From: Natroniella sp046097105
GTDB lineage: Bacteria; Bacillota; Halanaerobiia; Halobacteroidales; Halobacteroidaceae
Length of the DNA stretch: 64,000 nt
NCBI RefSeq assembly: GCF_046097105.1
Contig: NZ_CP175562.1
Location: 2,232,001-2,296,000 of the forward strand
Reading direction: 5' to 3'
A program made the translations under genes and the position numbers. Shown piece by piece: positions 42,695-51,556 of the stretch; the first letter of the stretch is position 1; every line of letters begins with the position of its first letter. The notes below the pieces were generated by a model, which ran no database searches, was not told the origin of the DNA, and was given only the letters and a program-made list of their open reading frames with translations.

Positions 42695-44059
42695 TTAGGG
42701 TGTCTTAATTTGATTTGTCAATTTATTTATAGTGCTTTCAAAATTTGGTTCTTCTTCTATTTTAGTTTTAATTTTATTATAAGCATGCAATACTGTACTA
42801 TGATCTCTCCCCCCAAATCTATTCCCAATCTGAGGTAAAGAAAGTTCGGTTAATCTTCTTGAAATATACATTGCTATTTGGCGTGGAAAAGCAATTGCTC
42901 TTGTTCTTTTTTTAGACTTCATATCTTCAATTCTAATCCCATAATGTTGTGCTACGATCTCTTTGATTAGATTAGTTGTGATCTCTTTAGGTTTTTTAGT
43001 AGCTGAAGGGGAGTTTACAATATCTTTGAGTGCTTCTTCAGCCAGATTGATTGTGATATCTGCATTGATTAATGATGAATAGGCAACTACCCTAATTAAG
43101 GCCCCTTCTAATTCACGAATATTTGATTTTATTTTATTAGCGATATAGACTATCACATTATTTGGAATCTCAAGATCTTCTAAAGTAGCTTTTTTCTTTA
43201 AAATAGCTATTTTAGTTTCTAGATCTGGTTTTTGAATGTCAGTAATAAGTCCCCATTCAAACCTTGATCTCAATCTTTCTTCTAGAGTAGGTATCTCCTT
43301 GGGAGGTCTATCACTAGAAATAATAATTTGCTTATTAGCATCATGTAAAGCATTAAAGGTATGAAAAAATTCTTCTTGAGTTCTTTCTTTTCCAGCTAAA
43401 AACTGAATATCATCAATCAATAAGATATCAATATTTCGATATTGATCCCTGAATTCTATAGTTTTATCATATCTAATAGAATTGATTAGCTTATTGGTGA
43501 ATTTTTCTGAAGTTAAATACATGACTTTCATATTAGAATTATGATGTAAAATATAATTTCCAATGGCATGCATTAAATGAGTTTTTCCTAAACCTACATC
43601 TCCATAAAGAAAGAGAGGGTTATAAGCCTTAGCTGGAGCCTCTGCTACTGCTAAAGAAGCTGCATGAGCAAAGCGATTACTATTACCGATAACAAAAGTA
43701 TCAAAAGTATATTTAGGGTTTAAAACAGAATGATTATCTTCTTGTTTAGTTTCTTCTTCAATATTTTCTGTTTCATCTTCTAAAATTATTTCTTCAGTTT
43801 CTTTTAATTCTGGAATAGTAAATTTAATAGTATAAGAATTATTAGTTATTTCTGAAATTGTTTCTTTAATTAGGTTAGAATATCTTGTTTCTAGCCAATC
43901 TTTAGCAAATTCATTGGGAACTTCAATAACTAGGGAATTACCTTGAATTGTAATTATTTCAGTTGATTTAAACCAAGTTTCAAAGCTTGGTTTACTTAAT
44001 TTAGTTTCAATCTTACTCAGTGTCTTTTTCCATAATTTTTTTGGAGCTTTTTCAAGCAC
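42695..44059 (-). CDS. dnaA: chromosomal replication initiator DnaA
   Basis: The 454-residue initiator has domain I (LWKKTLSKIETKLSKPSFETWF), an acidic domain II linker, AAA+ domain III with GDVGLGKTHL and LLIDDIQFLAGKE, and domain IV with GGRDHSTVLHAYNKI for box binding. The frame extends upstream, but I set the start at GTG 44059 (LEKAPKKLW...) because AGGAGG precedes it by 6 bases. DnaA boxes lie both in its promoter region and after its stop, implying autoregulation. Confidence 0.97.
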   Translation of the reverse strand: MLEKAPKKLWKKTLSKIETKLSKPSFETWFKSTEIITIQGNSLVIEVPNEFAKDWLETRYSNLIKETISEITNNSYTIKFTIPELKETEEIILEDETENIEEETKQEDNHSVLNPKYTFDTFVIGNSNRFAHAASLAVAEAPAKAYNPLFLYGDVGLGKTHLMHAIGNYILHHNSNMKVMYLTSEKFTNKLINSIRYDKTIEFRDQYRNIDILLIDDIQFLAGKERTQEEFFHTFNALHDANKQIIISSDRPPKEIPTLEERLRSRFEWGLITDIQKPDLETKIAILKKKATLEDLEIPNNVIVYIANKIKSNIRELEGALIRVVAYSSLINADITINLAEEALKDIVNSPSATKKPKEITTNLIKEIVAQHYGIRIEDMKSKKRTRAIAFPRQIAMYISRRLTELSLPQIGNRFGGRDHSTVLHAYNKIKTKIEEEPNFESTINKLTNQIKTP

Positions 44060-44078
44060 GGTGCACCTCCTAGAAAAG

Positions 44079-44318
44079 TTATCCACAAAATGTTAACATC
44101 TTGTGGATAGTTTGTTTATTATCTAAAAATAGAGTTAAAAAAAGAATTAGTTATCCACAATAAGTACTCGAGTTGGGTGAATAACTAATTTTCTAATAAT
44201 TTTAAGCAGTCAAATTATTAAATTATTAAATTTTAAGGTCAACAAAAAGTAAGTAAGATCCAGATACAAATTAATGATAACAAATTATTAACAACTTATC
44301 AACAAGTTTTGTGGATAA
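44079..44318. other. DnaA-box cluster upstream of dnaA
   Basis: Boxes at 44079-44087 (TTATCCACA), 44102-44110 (one mismatch), 44151-44159 (TTATCCACA), 44296-44304 (one mismatch) and 44310-44318 (TGTGGATAA) flank the dnaA promoter region. A second cluster on the other side of dnaA is the bipartite oriC layout of Bacillus. The remainder of 44060-44440 is AT-rich with runs of AAATTATT. No rpmH-like frame is present. Confidence 0.75.
44214..44242 (-). promoter_or_regulatory. possible dnaA promoter
   Basis: TTGACC (44242-44237) and AATAAT (44219-44214), 17 bases apart on the minus strand, about 155 bases before the dnaA GTG and between the two groups of DnaA boxes. The -10 is weak. Confidence 0.4.
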
Positions 44319-44342
44319 TTTATTAAAATAATTTAATTAGTC

Positions 44343-44372
44343 TTGACATGTCCTGACTAGATAATCTATAAT
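44343..44372 (+). promoter_or_regulatory. promoter of rnpA-yidD-yidC-jag
   Basis: TTGACA at 44343-44348 and TATAAT at 44367-44372, 18 bases apart, about 70 bases before rnpA. In most bacteria this position drives rpmH. Confidence 0.75.
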
Positions 44373-44440
44373 TTAGTATAGTGTCTTAGATTATAAAAAA
44401 TTGTACATTGAGCTACTTTAGTTTTAGGGAGGAACTATTA

Positions 44441-44779
44441 ATGGTCAAGGATGGAAAATTGAAAAAGACATATCAGTTTAGAAAGGTTTATAAAAGAGGC
44501 AAGTCTGTTGCTAATCGACTACTTGTTCTATACGTATTGTCTACTGAAAATTCCACAAGAAGGATAGGATATTCAGTTACCAAAAAGATTGGCAATGCTG
44601 TGGTTAGAAATAGAGTAAAAAGGATTTTAAAAGAAGCCTATAGACATAATAATGATAAATTGGTTTCAGGAGTTGATCTTGTTTTGATTGCACGAAAACC
44701 AATTGTGAATGCATCTTATCAGCGGATTGAAAATAGATTGAATCATTTATTTAGAAAGGCCAAAATATTGGAAGGTTGA
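44441..44779 (+). CDS. rnpA: ribonuclease P protein component
   Basis: The 112-residue basic protein has the RnpA signature IGYSVTKKIGNAVVRNRVKRILKEAYR (RNR motif near residues 61-68). It binds the catalytic RNA and 5' leaders of pre-tRNA. I set the start at ATG 44441, 11 codons inside the longest frame, because GGGAGGAA precedes it. Unusually, no rpmH lies in front. It overlaps no neighbour; yidD begins 4 bases later. Confidence 0.94.
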   Translation: MVKDGKLKKTYQFRKVYKRGKSVANRLLVLYVLSTENSTRRIGYSVTKKIGNAVVRNRVKRILKEAYRHNNDKLVSGVDLVLIARKPIVNASYQRIENRLNHLFRKAKILEG

Positions 44780-44783
44780 TTTA

Positions 44784-45008
44784 ATGAGTAAATTAATTAG
44801 TAAAGTATTGATTAAATTGATTAGATTTTATCAGTCCTTTATTTCTCCCTTGAAGCTAAAAAGGAGTTGTCGTTTTTATCCTACTTGTTCTGAATATGCA
44901 CTTATAGCACTTAGAAAATATGGAGTTTTAAAAGGAGGAACTAAGGCAATTAGCAGAATTTTAAAGTGTCATCCATTTAATTCAGGAGGATATGATCCAG
45001 TAGATTAA
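44784..45008 (+). CDS. yidD: membrane protein insertion efficiency factor YidD
   Basis: The 74-residue protein has the YidD signature FYQSFISPLKLKRSCRFYPTCSEYA followed by CHPFNSGGYDPV. It is a small amphipathic membrane-associated protein found between rnpA and yidC in most bacteria and assists YidC-dependent insertion. It starts 4 bases after rnpA. Confidence 0.94.
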   Translation: MSKLISKVLIKLIRFYQSFISPLKLKRSCRFYPTCSEYALIALRKYGVLKGGTKAISRILKCHPFNSGGYDPVD

Positions 45009-45028
45009 ATTAATTAGGAGGGTTTATT

Positions 45029-45682
45029 TTGGTAAATTTGTTTTCAGTAGGAGTATTTGGATGGTTAGGAGAATTTATGAAAACATTATTGACCCAGTTA
45101 TATGGTTTTACTGGGAGTTATGGTTCAGCGATTATTTTATTAACCTTGGGTATTAGATTACTCTTATTTCCACTAGTATCTAAGCAAACACGTTCTATGA
45201 AAAAGATGCAAAAGTTACAACCTTTGATGGAAGAATTAAAGGAGAAGTATGGTGATAACAAAGAAAAATACCAAGAGGAGACAATGAAGTTATATCAAAA
45301 ACATAAAGTAAATCCGGCAGCAGGATGTTTACCATTGCTTGTTCAAATGCCAATATTAATTGCTTTATTTAGATCTTTACAAGACTGGGAAGAGCTAGCT
45401 GGAGAGGCTTTTTTATTAGTACCTGATTTGAGTGGGCCTTATTTACCATTGGTTATTTTAACTGGTTTAGTAATGTTAGGACAAAGCTTAATGACCCAAA
45501 AATTATCAGGAAAAGAAAGCAATAATAAGATGGCATTATTTATGCCTCTATTTATTATTTTAATTGGTTTTCGATTGCCGGCTGGTGTTTTAGTGTATTG
45601 GTTTACTTCTAATTTAATTATGGCAGTGCAGCAATACTTTTTGTATAAGGAGCCTACTGATTTAAAGGAGGAATCAACTTAA
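45029..45682 (+). CDS. yidC: membrane insertase YidC (SpoIIIJ/Oxa1 type)
   Basis: The 217-residue Gram-positive type insertase has about five hydrophobic segments. The groove arginine lies in LGIRLLLFPL, followed by a charged cytoplasmic loop (residues about 55-90) and GCLPLLVQMPILIALF. It lacks the lipobox Cys seen in many Bacillus homologues, beginning directly with VNLFSVGVFGWLGEF. The start is TTG at 45029 with TAGGAGG seven bases upstream. Jag follows one base later. Confidence 0.93.
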   Translation: MVNLFSVGVFGWLGEFMKTLLTQLYGFTGSYGSAIILLTLGIRLLLFPLVSKQTRSMKKMQKLQPLMEELKEKYGDNKEKYQEETMKLYQKHKVNPAAGCLPLLVQMPILIALFRSLQDWEELAGEAFLLVPDLSGPYLPLVILTGLVMLGQSLMTQKLSGKESNNKMALFMPLFIILIGFRLPAGVLVYWFTSNLIMAVQQYFLYKEPTDLKEEST

Positions 45683-45683
45683 A

Positions 45684-46310
45684 ATGGAGAGGGTCATTGT
45701 AACAGGGGAGACGATTCAAAAGGCCCTTACTAAAGGAGTAGAAGAATTAGGAGTCAGTAAAAATGATGTAAATTATGAAGTGTTAGAGGAAGCTAAGTCA
45801 GGTTTTTTTGGTTTGTTTGGAAAAAAAGATGCTAAATTAGAGGTAATTAAGAAGATAGATAAAGCTGAGCTAGCTAAAGAGTTTTTACAAGAAGTTATTA
45901 AACAGATGGATTTGGAATTGACGATTACGGTTGTTAATAAAGATTCAGTTAATAAAACAATAGTTTTAGATGTAACTGGTGATGAATTAGGGATTATTAT
46001 TGGGTATAGAGGTAAAACTTTAAATTCACTACAATATCTAACCAATTTAGCGGTGAACAAGGGTGATAGTGAGTATGTACGTATAGTGATAGATGCTGAA
46101 GGCTATCGAGAGCGAAGAGAGAAAACGTTAGAAAAGTTGGCCCTTCGGATGGCTAAGAAAGCTAAAAAGAAGAAAAGAAAAGTGCTCTTGGATCCAATGC
46201 CTGCTCATGAAAGAAAGGTTATTCATAGAGTTTTGCAAAATAAATCTGGTATTTCTACTTATAGTGAGGGAGAAGAGCCTTATAGGAAGGTAGTTATTGT
46301 AGCTGAGTAA
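45684..46310 (+). CDS. jag: Jag/KhpB RNA-binding protein
   Basis: The 208-residue protein has an N-terminal Jag domain (ALTKGVEELG...EEAKSGFFGLFGKKDA), a KH domain with the loop GYRGKTLNSLQYL and a C-terminal R3H domain around PAHERKVIHRVLQ. It is an RNA-binding regulator linked to cell elongation and is paired with yidC in Firmicutes. A strong hairpin terminator follows 6 bases after its stop. Confidence 0.94.
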   Translation: MERVIVTGETIQKALTKGVEELGVSKNDVNYEVLEEAKSGFFGLFGKKDAKLEVIKKIDKAELAKEFLQEVIKQMDLELTITVVNKDSVNKTIVLDVTGDELGIIIGYRGKTLNSLQYLTNLAVNKGDSEYVRIVIDAEGYRERREKTLEKLALRMAKKAKKKKRKVLLDPMPAHERKVIHRVLQNKSGISTYSEGEEPYRKVVIVAE

Positions 46311-46315
46311 GACTT

Positions 46316-46343
46316 AAACCCAGTATTTTAAAATACTGGGTTT
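46316..46343 (+). terminator. terminator after jag
   Basis: A 14-bp perfect stem (46316-46329 with 46330-46343) ends in TTTGTTT. It separates the rnpA operon from mnmE. Confidence 0.85.
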
Positions 46344-46407
46344 GTTTATGTTTAAATATTAATTAAAAGTATTCATTTGGGTAGTTTATTAGTTAGGGGT
46401 GATATGG

Positions 46408-47793
46408 ATGTATATTACAGATACGATTGCTGCTATTTCAACGGCAGTAGGTGAAGGTGGAATCGGTATTGTTAGAATTAGTGGTCCAGAAGCTATTGAG
46501 ATAGTAGAAGAGGTATTTAAAAGTAAAAAAGATAAAAGTTTGCTTGAGGCAGATAGTTATACTGCTCATTATGGTAAGATTGTTGATCCGCGTAGTCAGC
46601 AGGTTGTTGATGAGGTGATTACTTTGGTGATGAAAGCTCCTAAAACTTACACTACTGAGGATATTGTAGAAATTGATTGTCATGGTGGCTCAATAGTAGT
46701 TCAGAAAATATTAGATGTAGTTTTACATATGGGAGCACGGTTAGCTGATCCTGGTGAATTCACGAAGAGGGCTTTTTTAAATGGAAGAATAGATTTGGCT
46801 CAAGCTGAAGCAATTATAGATTTAATTAGATCTCAAACTGAAGTAGGATTAGAGGTGGCTATCGATCAATTAGAAGGTGGATTATCTAAAAAAGTTAATC
46901 AAATTAGGGAAGATATCATATCTTTATTGGCCCATTTAGAGGCAACTATTGATTTTCCAGAGGATGAGATTGAAGATTTTAATCCTGAACAGTTAGCTGA
47001 TAGGATTGATGGAGCAGTTAAAAAGACAAATGAACTGTTAGAAACAAGTCAACGGGGTAAAATTTTGAGAGAAGGACTGGAAGTGGCAATTATTGGAAAG
47101 GCGAATGTTGGGAAATCTAGCCTATTAAATGCTTTATTGAGAGAGAATAGAGCAATTGTAACTGAGGTGCCAGGAACAACAAGAGATGTGATTGAAGAAG
47201 TAATTAATATTGATGGAATTCCATTAAAGATAATTGATACAGCTGGGATTAGAAAGACAGAAGATAAAGTAGAAAGAATTGGTATAGAAAAGAGTGAAAA
47301 GTTTTTAAAAAGGGCAGATTTGATATTACTAGTACTAGATATAAGTCAAGAAATTACTACAGAAGATCGAGAGTTAATGGAATTGATCAAAAGCAAGCAG
47401 ACAGTTGTTGTTGCTAATAAATTTGATCTTAACAATAACTTAGATTTAGAGGCTATTGAGGAGTTTTTACCTACGGCCCCTATTGTTAAAACTTCTGCCA
47501 TAGAGAATGAAGGGGTTAATAAATTAGAGAATGTAATTTCAGATTTAATATTTAGTGGTGATGTTAGAGCTACAAATCAAACCTTAATTACGAATATGAG
47601 ACATAAAAACGCATTAGATAGAACTCATCAAAGGTTATTAGATGTGCGGGAAACTTTTGAAAAGAGATTGCCTAATGATTTTATTACGATTGATTTAAGG
47701 GCGGCTTTAGAGGCGATTGGAGAGATCACAGGAGATACAATCGGAGAGGATATTATTGATCAGATTTTTGCTGATTTTTGCTTAGGGAAATAA
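46408..47793 (+). CDS. mnmE: tRNA U34 modification GTPase MnmE
   Basis: The 461-residue protein has the N-terminal tetrahydrofolate-binding domain (DTIAAISTAVGEGGIGIVRISG), a helical domain and an inserted G domain with GKANVGKSSLLNAL, PGTTRD, DTAG and NKFD. The C-terminal Cys is in FCLGK. With MnmG it installs 5-carboxymethylaminomethyl groups on U34. The frame opens with a GTG three codons earlier; the ATG at 46408 fits the AGGGGTGAT site. Two mnmG copies follow directly. Confidence 0.96.
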   Translation: MYITDTIAAISTAVGEGGIGIVRISGPEAIEIVEEVFKSKKDKSLLEADSYTAHYGKIVDPRSQQVVDEVITLVMKAPKTYTTEDIVEIDCHGGSIVVQKILDVVLHMGARLADPGEFTKRAFLNGRIDLAQAEAIIDLIRSQTEVGLEVAIDQLEGGLSKKVNQIREDIISLLAHLEATIDFPEDEIEDFNPEQLADRIDGAVKKTNELLETSQRGKILREGLEVAIIGKANVGKSSLLNALLRENRAIVTEVPGTTRDVIEEVINIDGIPLKIIDTAGIRKTEDKVERIGIEKSEKFLKRADLILLVLDISQEITTEDRELMELIKSKQTVVVANKFDLNNNLDLEAIEEFLPTAPIVKTSAIENEGVNKLENVISDLIFSGDVRATNQTLITNMRHKNALDRTHQRLLDVRETFEKRLPNDFITIDLRAALEAIGEITGDTIGEDIIDQIFADFCLGK

Positions 47794-47805
47794 GGAGGGG
47801 GAAAG

Positions 47806-49683
47806 ATGAAAAATTATGATATTATAGTTATTGGCGCAGGGCATGCAGGTTGTGAAGCTGCTTTAGCTAGTGCACGAATGGGCTGTAAAACTTTATTATT
47901 GACTTTAAACGCTGATCATATTGCTTTAATGCCTTGTAATCCATCAATTGGAGGGCCAGCTAAAGGACATATTGTACGAGAGATAGATGCATTAGGAGGA
48001 GAAATGGCTAAAAATATTGATAAGGCCTATATTAATATTAGAATGTTAAATACCTCTAAAGGGGCAGCAGTTCATGCTTTACGAGCTCAAGCTGATAAGA
48101 ACAAGTATCAATTTGAGATGACTAAAGTTTTACAAGAGCAGGAGAATCTAGACTTAAAACAGACTGTAGTGACTGACTTGATAGTAGACAAACAACAAGT
48201 AACAGGAGTTAAGACGATAACTGGAATGAGCTATCGAGCTTCTAAAGTTATCTTGACTACCGGAACTTCACTTAACGGTAAAGTAATTATTGGGGATACT
48301 AAGTATACTGGAGGAAGACAAGGGGAGTTTGCAGCGACTGATTTGGCAGAGAGTTTAAAGGAGACAGGAATTAAACTAGATAGATTTCAGACAGCAACCC
48401 CTCCTAGAATTGATAAAGAATCTGTAGATTTTTCTAAGATGACAATTCATCCTAGCTCGAAAGAAAGAATTCAGTTTTCCTTCTTCCAACCTCGTCAAGA
48501 AAGGGAAAAAGTTCCCTGTTGGTTGACTTATACTAACCATAATACGAAACAGGTAATTGAAGATAATATTGAATATTCGCCGTTGACAACTGGAATTGTT
48601 GAAGGGGAAGGGCCAAGATATTGCCCATCAATTGATCGTAAAATAATGAGATTCCCTGATAAAAATAGCCACCAAGTATTTGTTGAACCTGAAGGGTTAC
48701 ATACTAATGAACTTTATTTAAATGGTTTAACAACGAGTATGCCTGAAGGGTTTCAAGTCGATATTATTAGGAGTGTACCTGGTCTAGAAAAAGCAGAAAT
48801 TATGCGACCTGGTTATGCAGTTGAATATGATTATATTCCACCATATCAGCTGCTGCCAACAATGGAGAATAAGGTAGTTCAAGATCTATATACAGCAGGA
48901 CAGATCAATGGAACTAGTGGTTATGAAGAAGCAGCAGCTCAAGGATTAATGGCTGGAATTAATGCTGTTTTAGCTTTAAAGGGTGAAGAAGCATTAATTT
49001 TGAAACGTTCAGATGCTTATATTGGAGTATTAATTGATGACTTAGTTACTAAAGGGACTAATGAACCATACAGGATGTTGACATCAAGAGCAGAATATCG
49101 ACTCATCTTACGCCAAGATAATGCTGATTTGAGATTGAGCTCTATTGGTCATCGCTTAGGGTTAATCAATCAGCAAGAATATCAGCAAGTTGAGAACAAA
49201 CGTAAAATAATTGCTAAAAATTTAGAGCAATTAAATAATATTCAAATTACTCCGACCCAAAAGGTATTAGAGGTACTTGAGCAATTGGGTAGCGGAGGAT
49301 TAAAAAAACCTGTTAGTCTAGCTACTATTCTAGAAAGACCAAAGGTGGATTATCAAGATTTAGATAAATTTATTTCTGAAGTACCAGAGGTTGCTCCAGA
49401 GATAGCAGAACAGTTGGAGATTAGGACTAAATATAGAGGTTATATTGAGCGTCAATTGAGTCAGGTTGAGAAGTTTAAACAGATGGAAGATAAAAGTATT
49501 CCTGAAGAGATTGATTATCAAAGCTTAGACAATTTACGGAAAGAAGCAAGAGAGAAGCTAGAGCGAATTAGACCTGTATCTGTAGGCCAGGCTTCTCGAA
49601 TCTCTGGAGTTTCACCAGCTGATATTTCAGTCCTGATGATTCATTTAGAAGAGTTAAAGAGAGGAGGAGGGCAAGATGACTGA
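47806..49683 (+). CDS. mnmG1: MnmG paralogue 1 (divergent at the FAD-adjacent TPPR motif)
   Basis: The 625-residue protein has the FAD motif GAGHAGCEAALASARMG and both catalytic-type cysteines (MPCNPSIGG and GPRYCPSIDR). The C-terminal MnmE-binding segment RVSGVSPADISVLM-like is ISGVSPADISVLMIHLE. Differences from the canonical enzyme include FQTATPPRID in place of KTGTPPR and LNTSKGAAV in place of SKGPAV. It starts 13 bases after mnmE with AAGGAGG. Paralogue 2 follows with 8-base overlap. This copy may be specialised; both cannot be told apart as the main enzyme by sequence alone. Confidence 0.9.
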   Translation: MKNYDIIVIGAGHAGCEAALASARMGCKTLLLTLNADHIALMPCNPSIGGPAKGHIVREIDALGGEMAKNIDKAYINIRMLNTSKGAAVHALRAQADKNKYQFEMTKVLQEQENLDLKQTVVTDLIVDKQQVTGVKTITGMSYRASKVILTTGTSLNGKVIIGDTKYTGGRQGEFAATDLAESLKETGIKLDRFQTATPPRIDKESVDFSKMTIHPSSKERIQFSFFQPRQEREKVPCWLTYTNHNTKQVIEDNIEYSPLTTGIVEGEGPRYCPSIDRKIMRFPDKNSHQVFVEPEGLHTNELYLNGLTTSMPEGFQVDIIRSVPGLEKAEIMRPGYAVEYDYIPPYQLLPTMENKVVQDLYTAGQINGTSGYEEAAAQGLMAGINAVLALKGEEALILKRSDAYIGVLIDDLVTKGTNEPYRMLTSRAEYRLILRQDNADLRLSSIGHRLGLINQQEYQQVENKRKIIAKNLEQLNNIQITPTQKVLEVLEQLGSGGLKKPVSLATILERPKVDYQDLDKFISEVPEVAPEIAEQLEIRTKYRGYIERQLSQVEKFKQMEDKSIPEEIDYQSLDNLRKEAREKLERIRPVSVGQASRISGVSPADISVLMIHLEELKRGGGQDD

Positions 49684-51553
49684 TTATGATGTGATTGTAG
49701 TAGGAGGAGGACATGCTGGTTGTGAGGCAGGTTTAGCTGCTGCTCGAATGGGATTTAAGAGTTTAGTCTTGACTATTAATTTAGACATTGTTGCTTTAAT
49801 GCCTTGCAATCCTGCTATTGGAGGGCCAGCTAAGAGCCATATTGTACGGGAGATAGATGCATTGGGAGGAGAGATGGCTAAAAATATCGATAAAACTTGT
49901 ATTCAATTAAGGATGTTGAATACAGGAAAAGGGCCAGCAGTTCATGCTTTACGGGCCCAAGCTGATAAGAAGATGTATCATCTTAAGATGAAAGAGACTC
50001 TAGAGCGGGAAGAAAATCTTGATTTACGCCAAGGAATGGTAGAAGAGTTGATTATTGAAGAAGATGTTGTAACAGGAGTTAGAATTAAAAGTGGAGTTGA
50101 ATTTAAGGGGAAGAAGGTTATATTAACGACTGGAACCTTCTTAAAAGGAGAAATAATCGTTGGGGAGACAAAGTTTAACTCTGGCCCTCATAATCAATTT
50201 CCATCTAATGCCTTATCCGACCATCTAAAAGAATTAGGTTTTGAGTTGAGGAGGTTTAAAACTGGTACACCTCCTAGAGTTGATAAGAGAACCATAGATT
50301 TTAATCAGCTGAAAAAACAGCCCAGTATTGACCGACCGATAGCTTTTTCTTTTACAAACCAACAGATTGACAACCAAATGGAACGTCGTGATTGTTGGAT
50401 GGTCTATACTAATCAGCAAACTCACCAAGTAATCATGGATAATCTAGAGCGTTCTCCAATGCATTGTGGTCAGATTGAAGGAGAAGGAGCTCGCTATTGC
50501 CCCTCAATTGAAACCAAAGTTGATAGATTTCCTGACAAGGATCGCCATAAGGTTTTTGTTGAACCTGAAGGAGAATATATTTATGAAATGTATTTATCTG
50601 GGTTTTCTACTTGTTTACCGGTAGATGTTCAGGTTGAAATGTTACGGACACTGGATGGATTTGCAGAAGCAGAGATTATTAGACCTGCGTATGCAATAGA
50701 ATACGATTCTATCGATCCTACTAGATTGAAACCTTCTCTAGAGGCTAAAAAGATTAAAAACTTATATACAGCGGGCCAAATCAATGGTACAAGTGGTTAT
50801 GAGGAAGCAGCAGCTCAAGGCTTATTAGCTGGAATTAATGCTGTCTTAGATTTAAAAGAAGAAGACCCATTTATCTTAAAGCGTTCTGATGCTTATATTG
50901 GGGTCTTAATTGATGATTTAGTTACTAAAGGAACTGAAGAACCATATCGAATGTTGACTTCTCGAGCTGAATATAGACTGGTATTACGTCAAGATAATGC
51001 AGATTTGAGATTAACTTCTTTGGGTTATCAGTTAGGATTGATTTCTGAAGAAAGGTTTGAAAAATTTAAGGCTAAAAAGGAAGCAATTGAAGAGGAAATT
51101 ACTCGCTTAAAAGAGACTATCATTTATCCTGAGGAAGAAATTCAAAAACAGTTAGAGGACTTAGGGAGTACTAGATTGAAGAATAAGGATAATCTAGGAA
51201 GATTAATTAAGAGGCCAGAGCTTGATTACGAATCGTTGGCCCAGCTTGATCTTAAGCGATCTGAGTTACCCTATGATGTACAAGAAGAAGTTGAAATTCA
51301 ATTAAAATATGAAGGTTATATCAAAAAACAATTAAAACAGATTGAAAAGCAGAGGGAATTAGAGGATAAAAAAATCCCTGAAGGAATAGATTATCAGCAG
51401 ATAGAGGGTCTGAGGATTGAAGCTAGAGAGAAGTTAAATCAGATTAGACCTTTATCTATTGGACAAGCTGTTCGAATCTCTGGTGTTTCTCCAGCAGATA
51501 TATCGGTATTGACCGTCTATTTAGAGCAGATCAGTAGAAATGGGGAGGAATAA
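49676..51553 (+). CDS. mnmG2: MnmG paralogue 2 (more canonical)
   Basis: Also 625 residues, clearly homologous to the preceding gene along its whole length. It keeps KTGTPPRVDK, GKGPAVHALRAQ, MPCNPAIGGPAK and ARYCPSIETK. The C-terminal SGVSPADISVL segment that contacts MnmE is present. Its ATG lies within the last codons of paralogue 1 (overlap 49676-49683), so translation is coupled. rsmG follows after 3 bases. This copy looks closer to the usual MnmG and is the better candidate for the housekeeping role. Confidence 0.92.
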   Translation: MTDYDVIVVGGGHAGCEAGLAAARMGFKSLVLTINLDIVALMPCNPAIGGPAKSHIVREIDALGGEMAKNIDKTCIQLRMLNTGKGPAVHALRAQADKKMYHLKMKETLEREENLDLRQGMVEELIIEEDVVTGVRIKSGVEFKGKKVILTTGTFLKGEIIVGETKFNSGPHNQFPSNALSDHLKELGFELRRFKTGTPPRVDKRTIDFNQLKKQPSIDRPIAFSFTNQQIDNQMERRDCWMVYTNQQTHQVIMDNLERSPMHCGQIEGEGARYCPSIETKVDRFPDKDRHKVFVEPEGEYIYEMYLSGFSTCLPVDVQVEMLRTLDGFAEAEIIRPAYAIEYDSIDPTRLKPSLEAKKIKNLYTAGQINGTSGYEEAAAQGLLAGINAVLDLKEEDPFILKRSDAYIGVLIDDLVTKGTEEPYRMLTSRAEYRLVLRQDNADLRLTSLGYQLGLISEERFEKFKAKKEAIEEEITRLKETIIYPEEEIQKQLEDLGSTRLKNKDNLGRLIKRPELDYESLAQLDLKRSELPYDVQEEVEIQLKYEGYIKKQLKQIEKQRELEDKKIPEGIDYQQIEGLRIEAREKLNQIRPLSIGQAVRISGVSPADISVLTVYLEQISRNGEE

Positions 51554-51556
51554 TTG

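Noticed and set aside
44408..44441. TTG start of rnpA at 44408 giving 11 extra residues
   Set aside because: The GGGAGGAA ribosome-binding site lies inside that extension and fits the ATG at 44441.
45773..46060. Minus-strand frame of 95 codons within jag
   Set aside because: Antisense shadow of a conserved gene.
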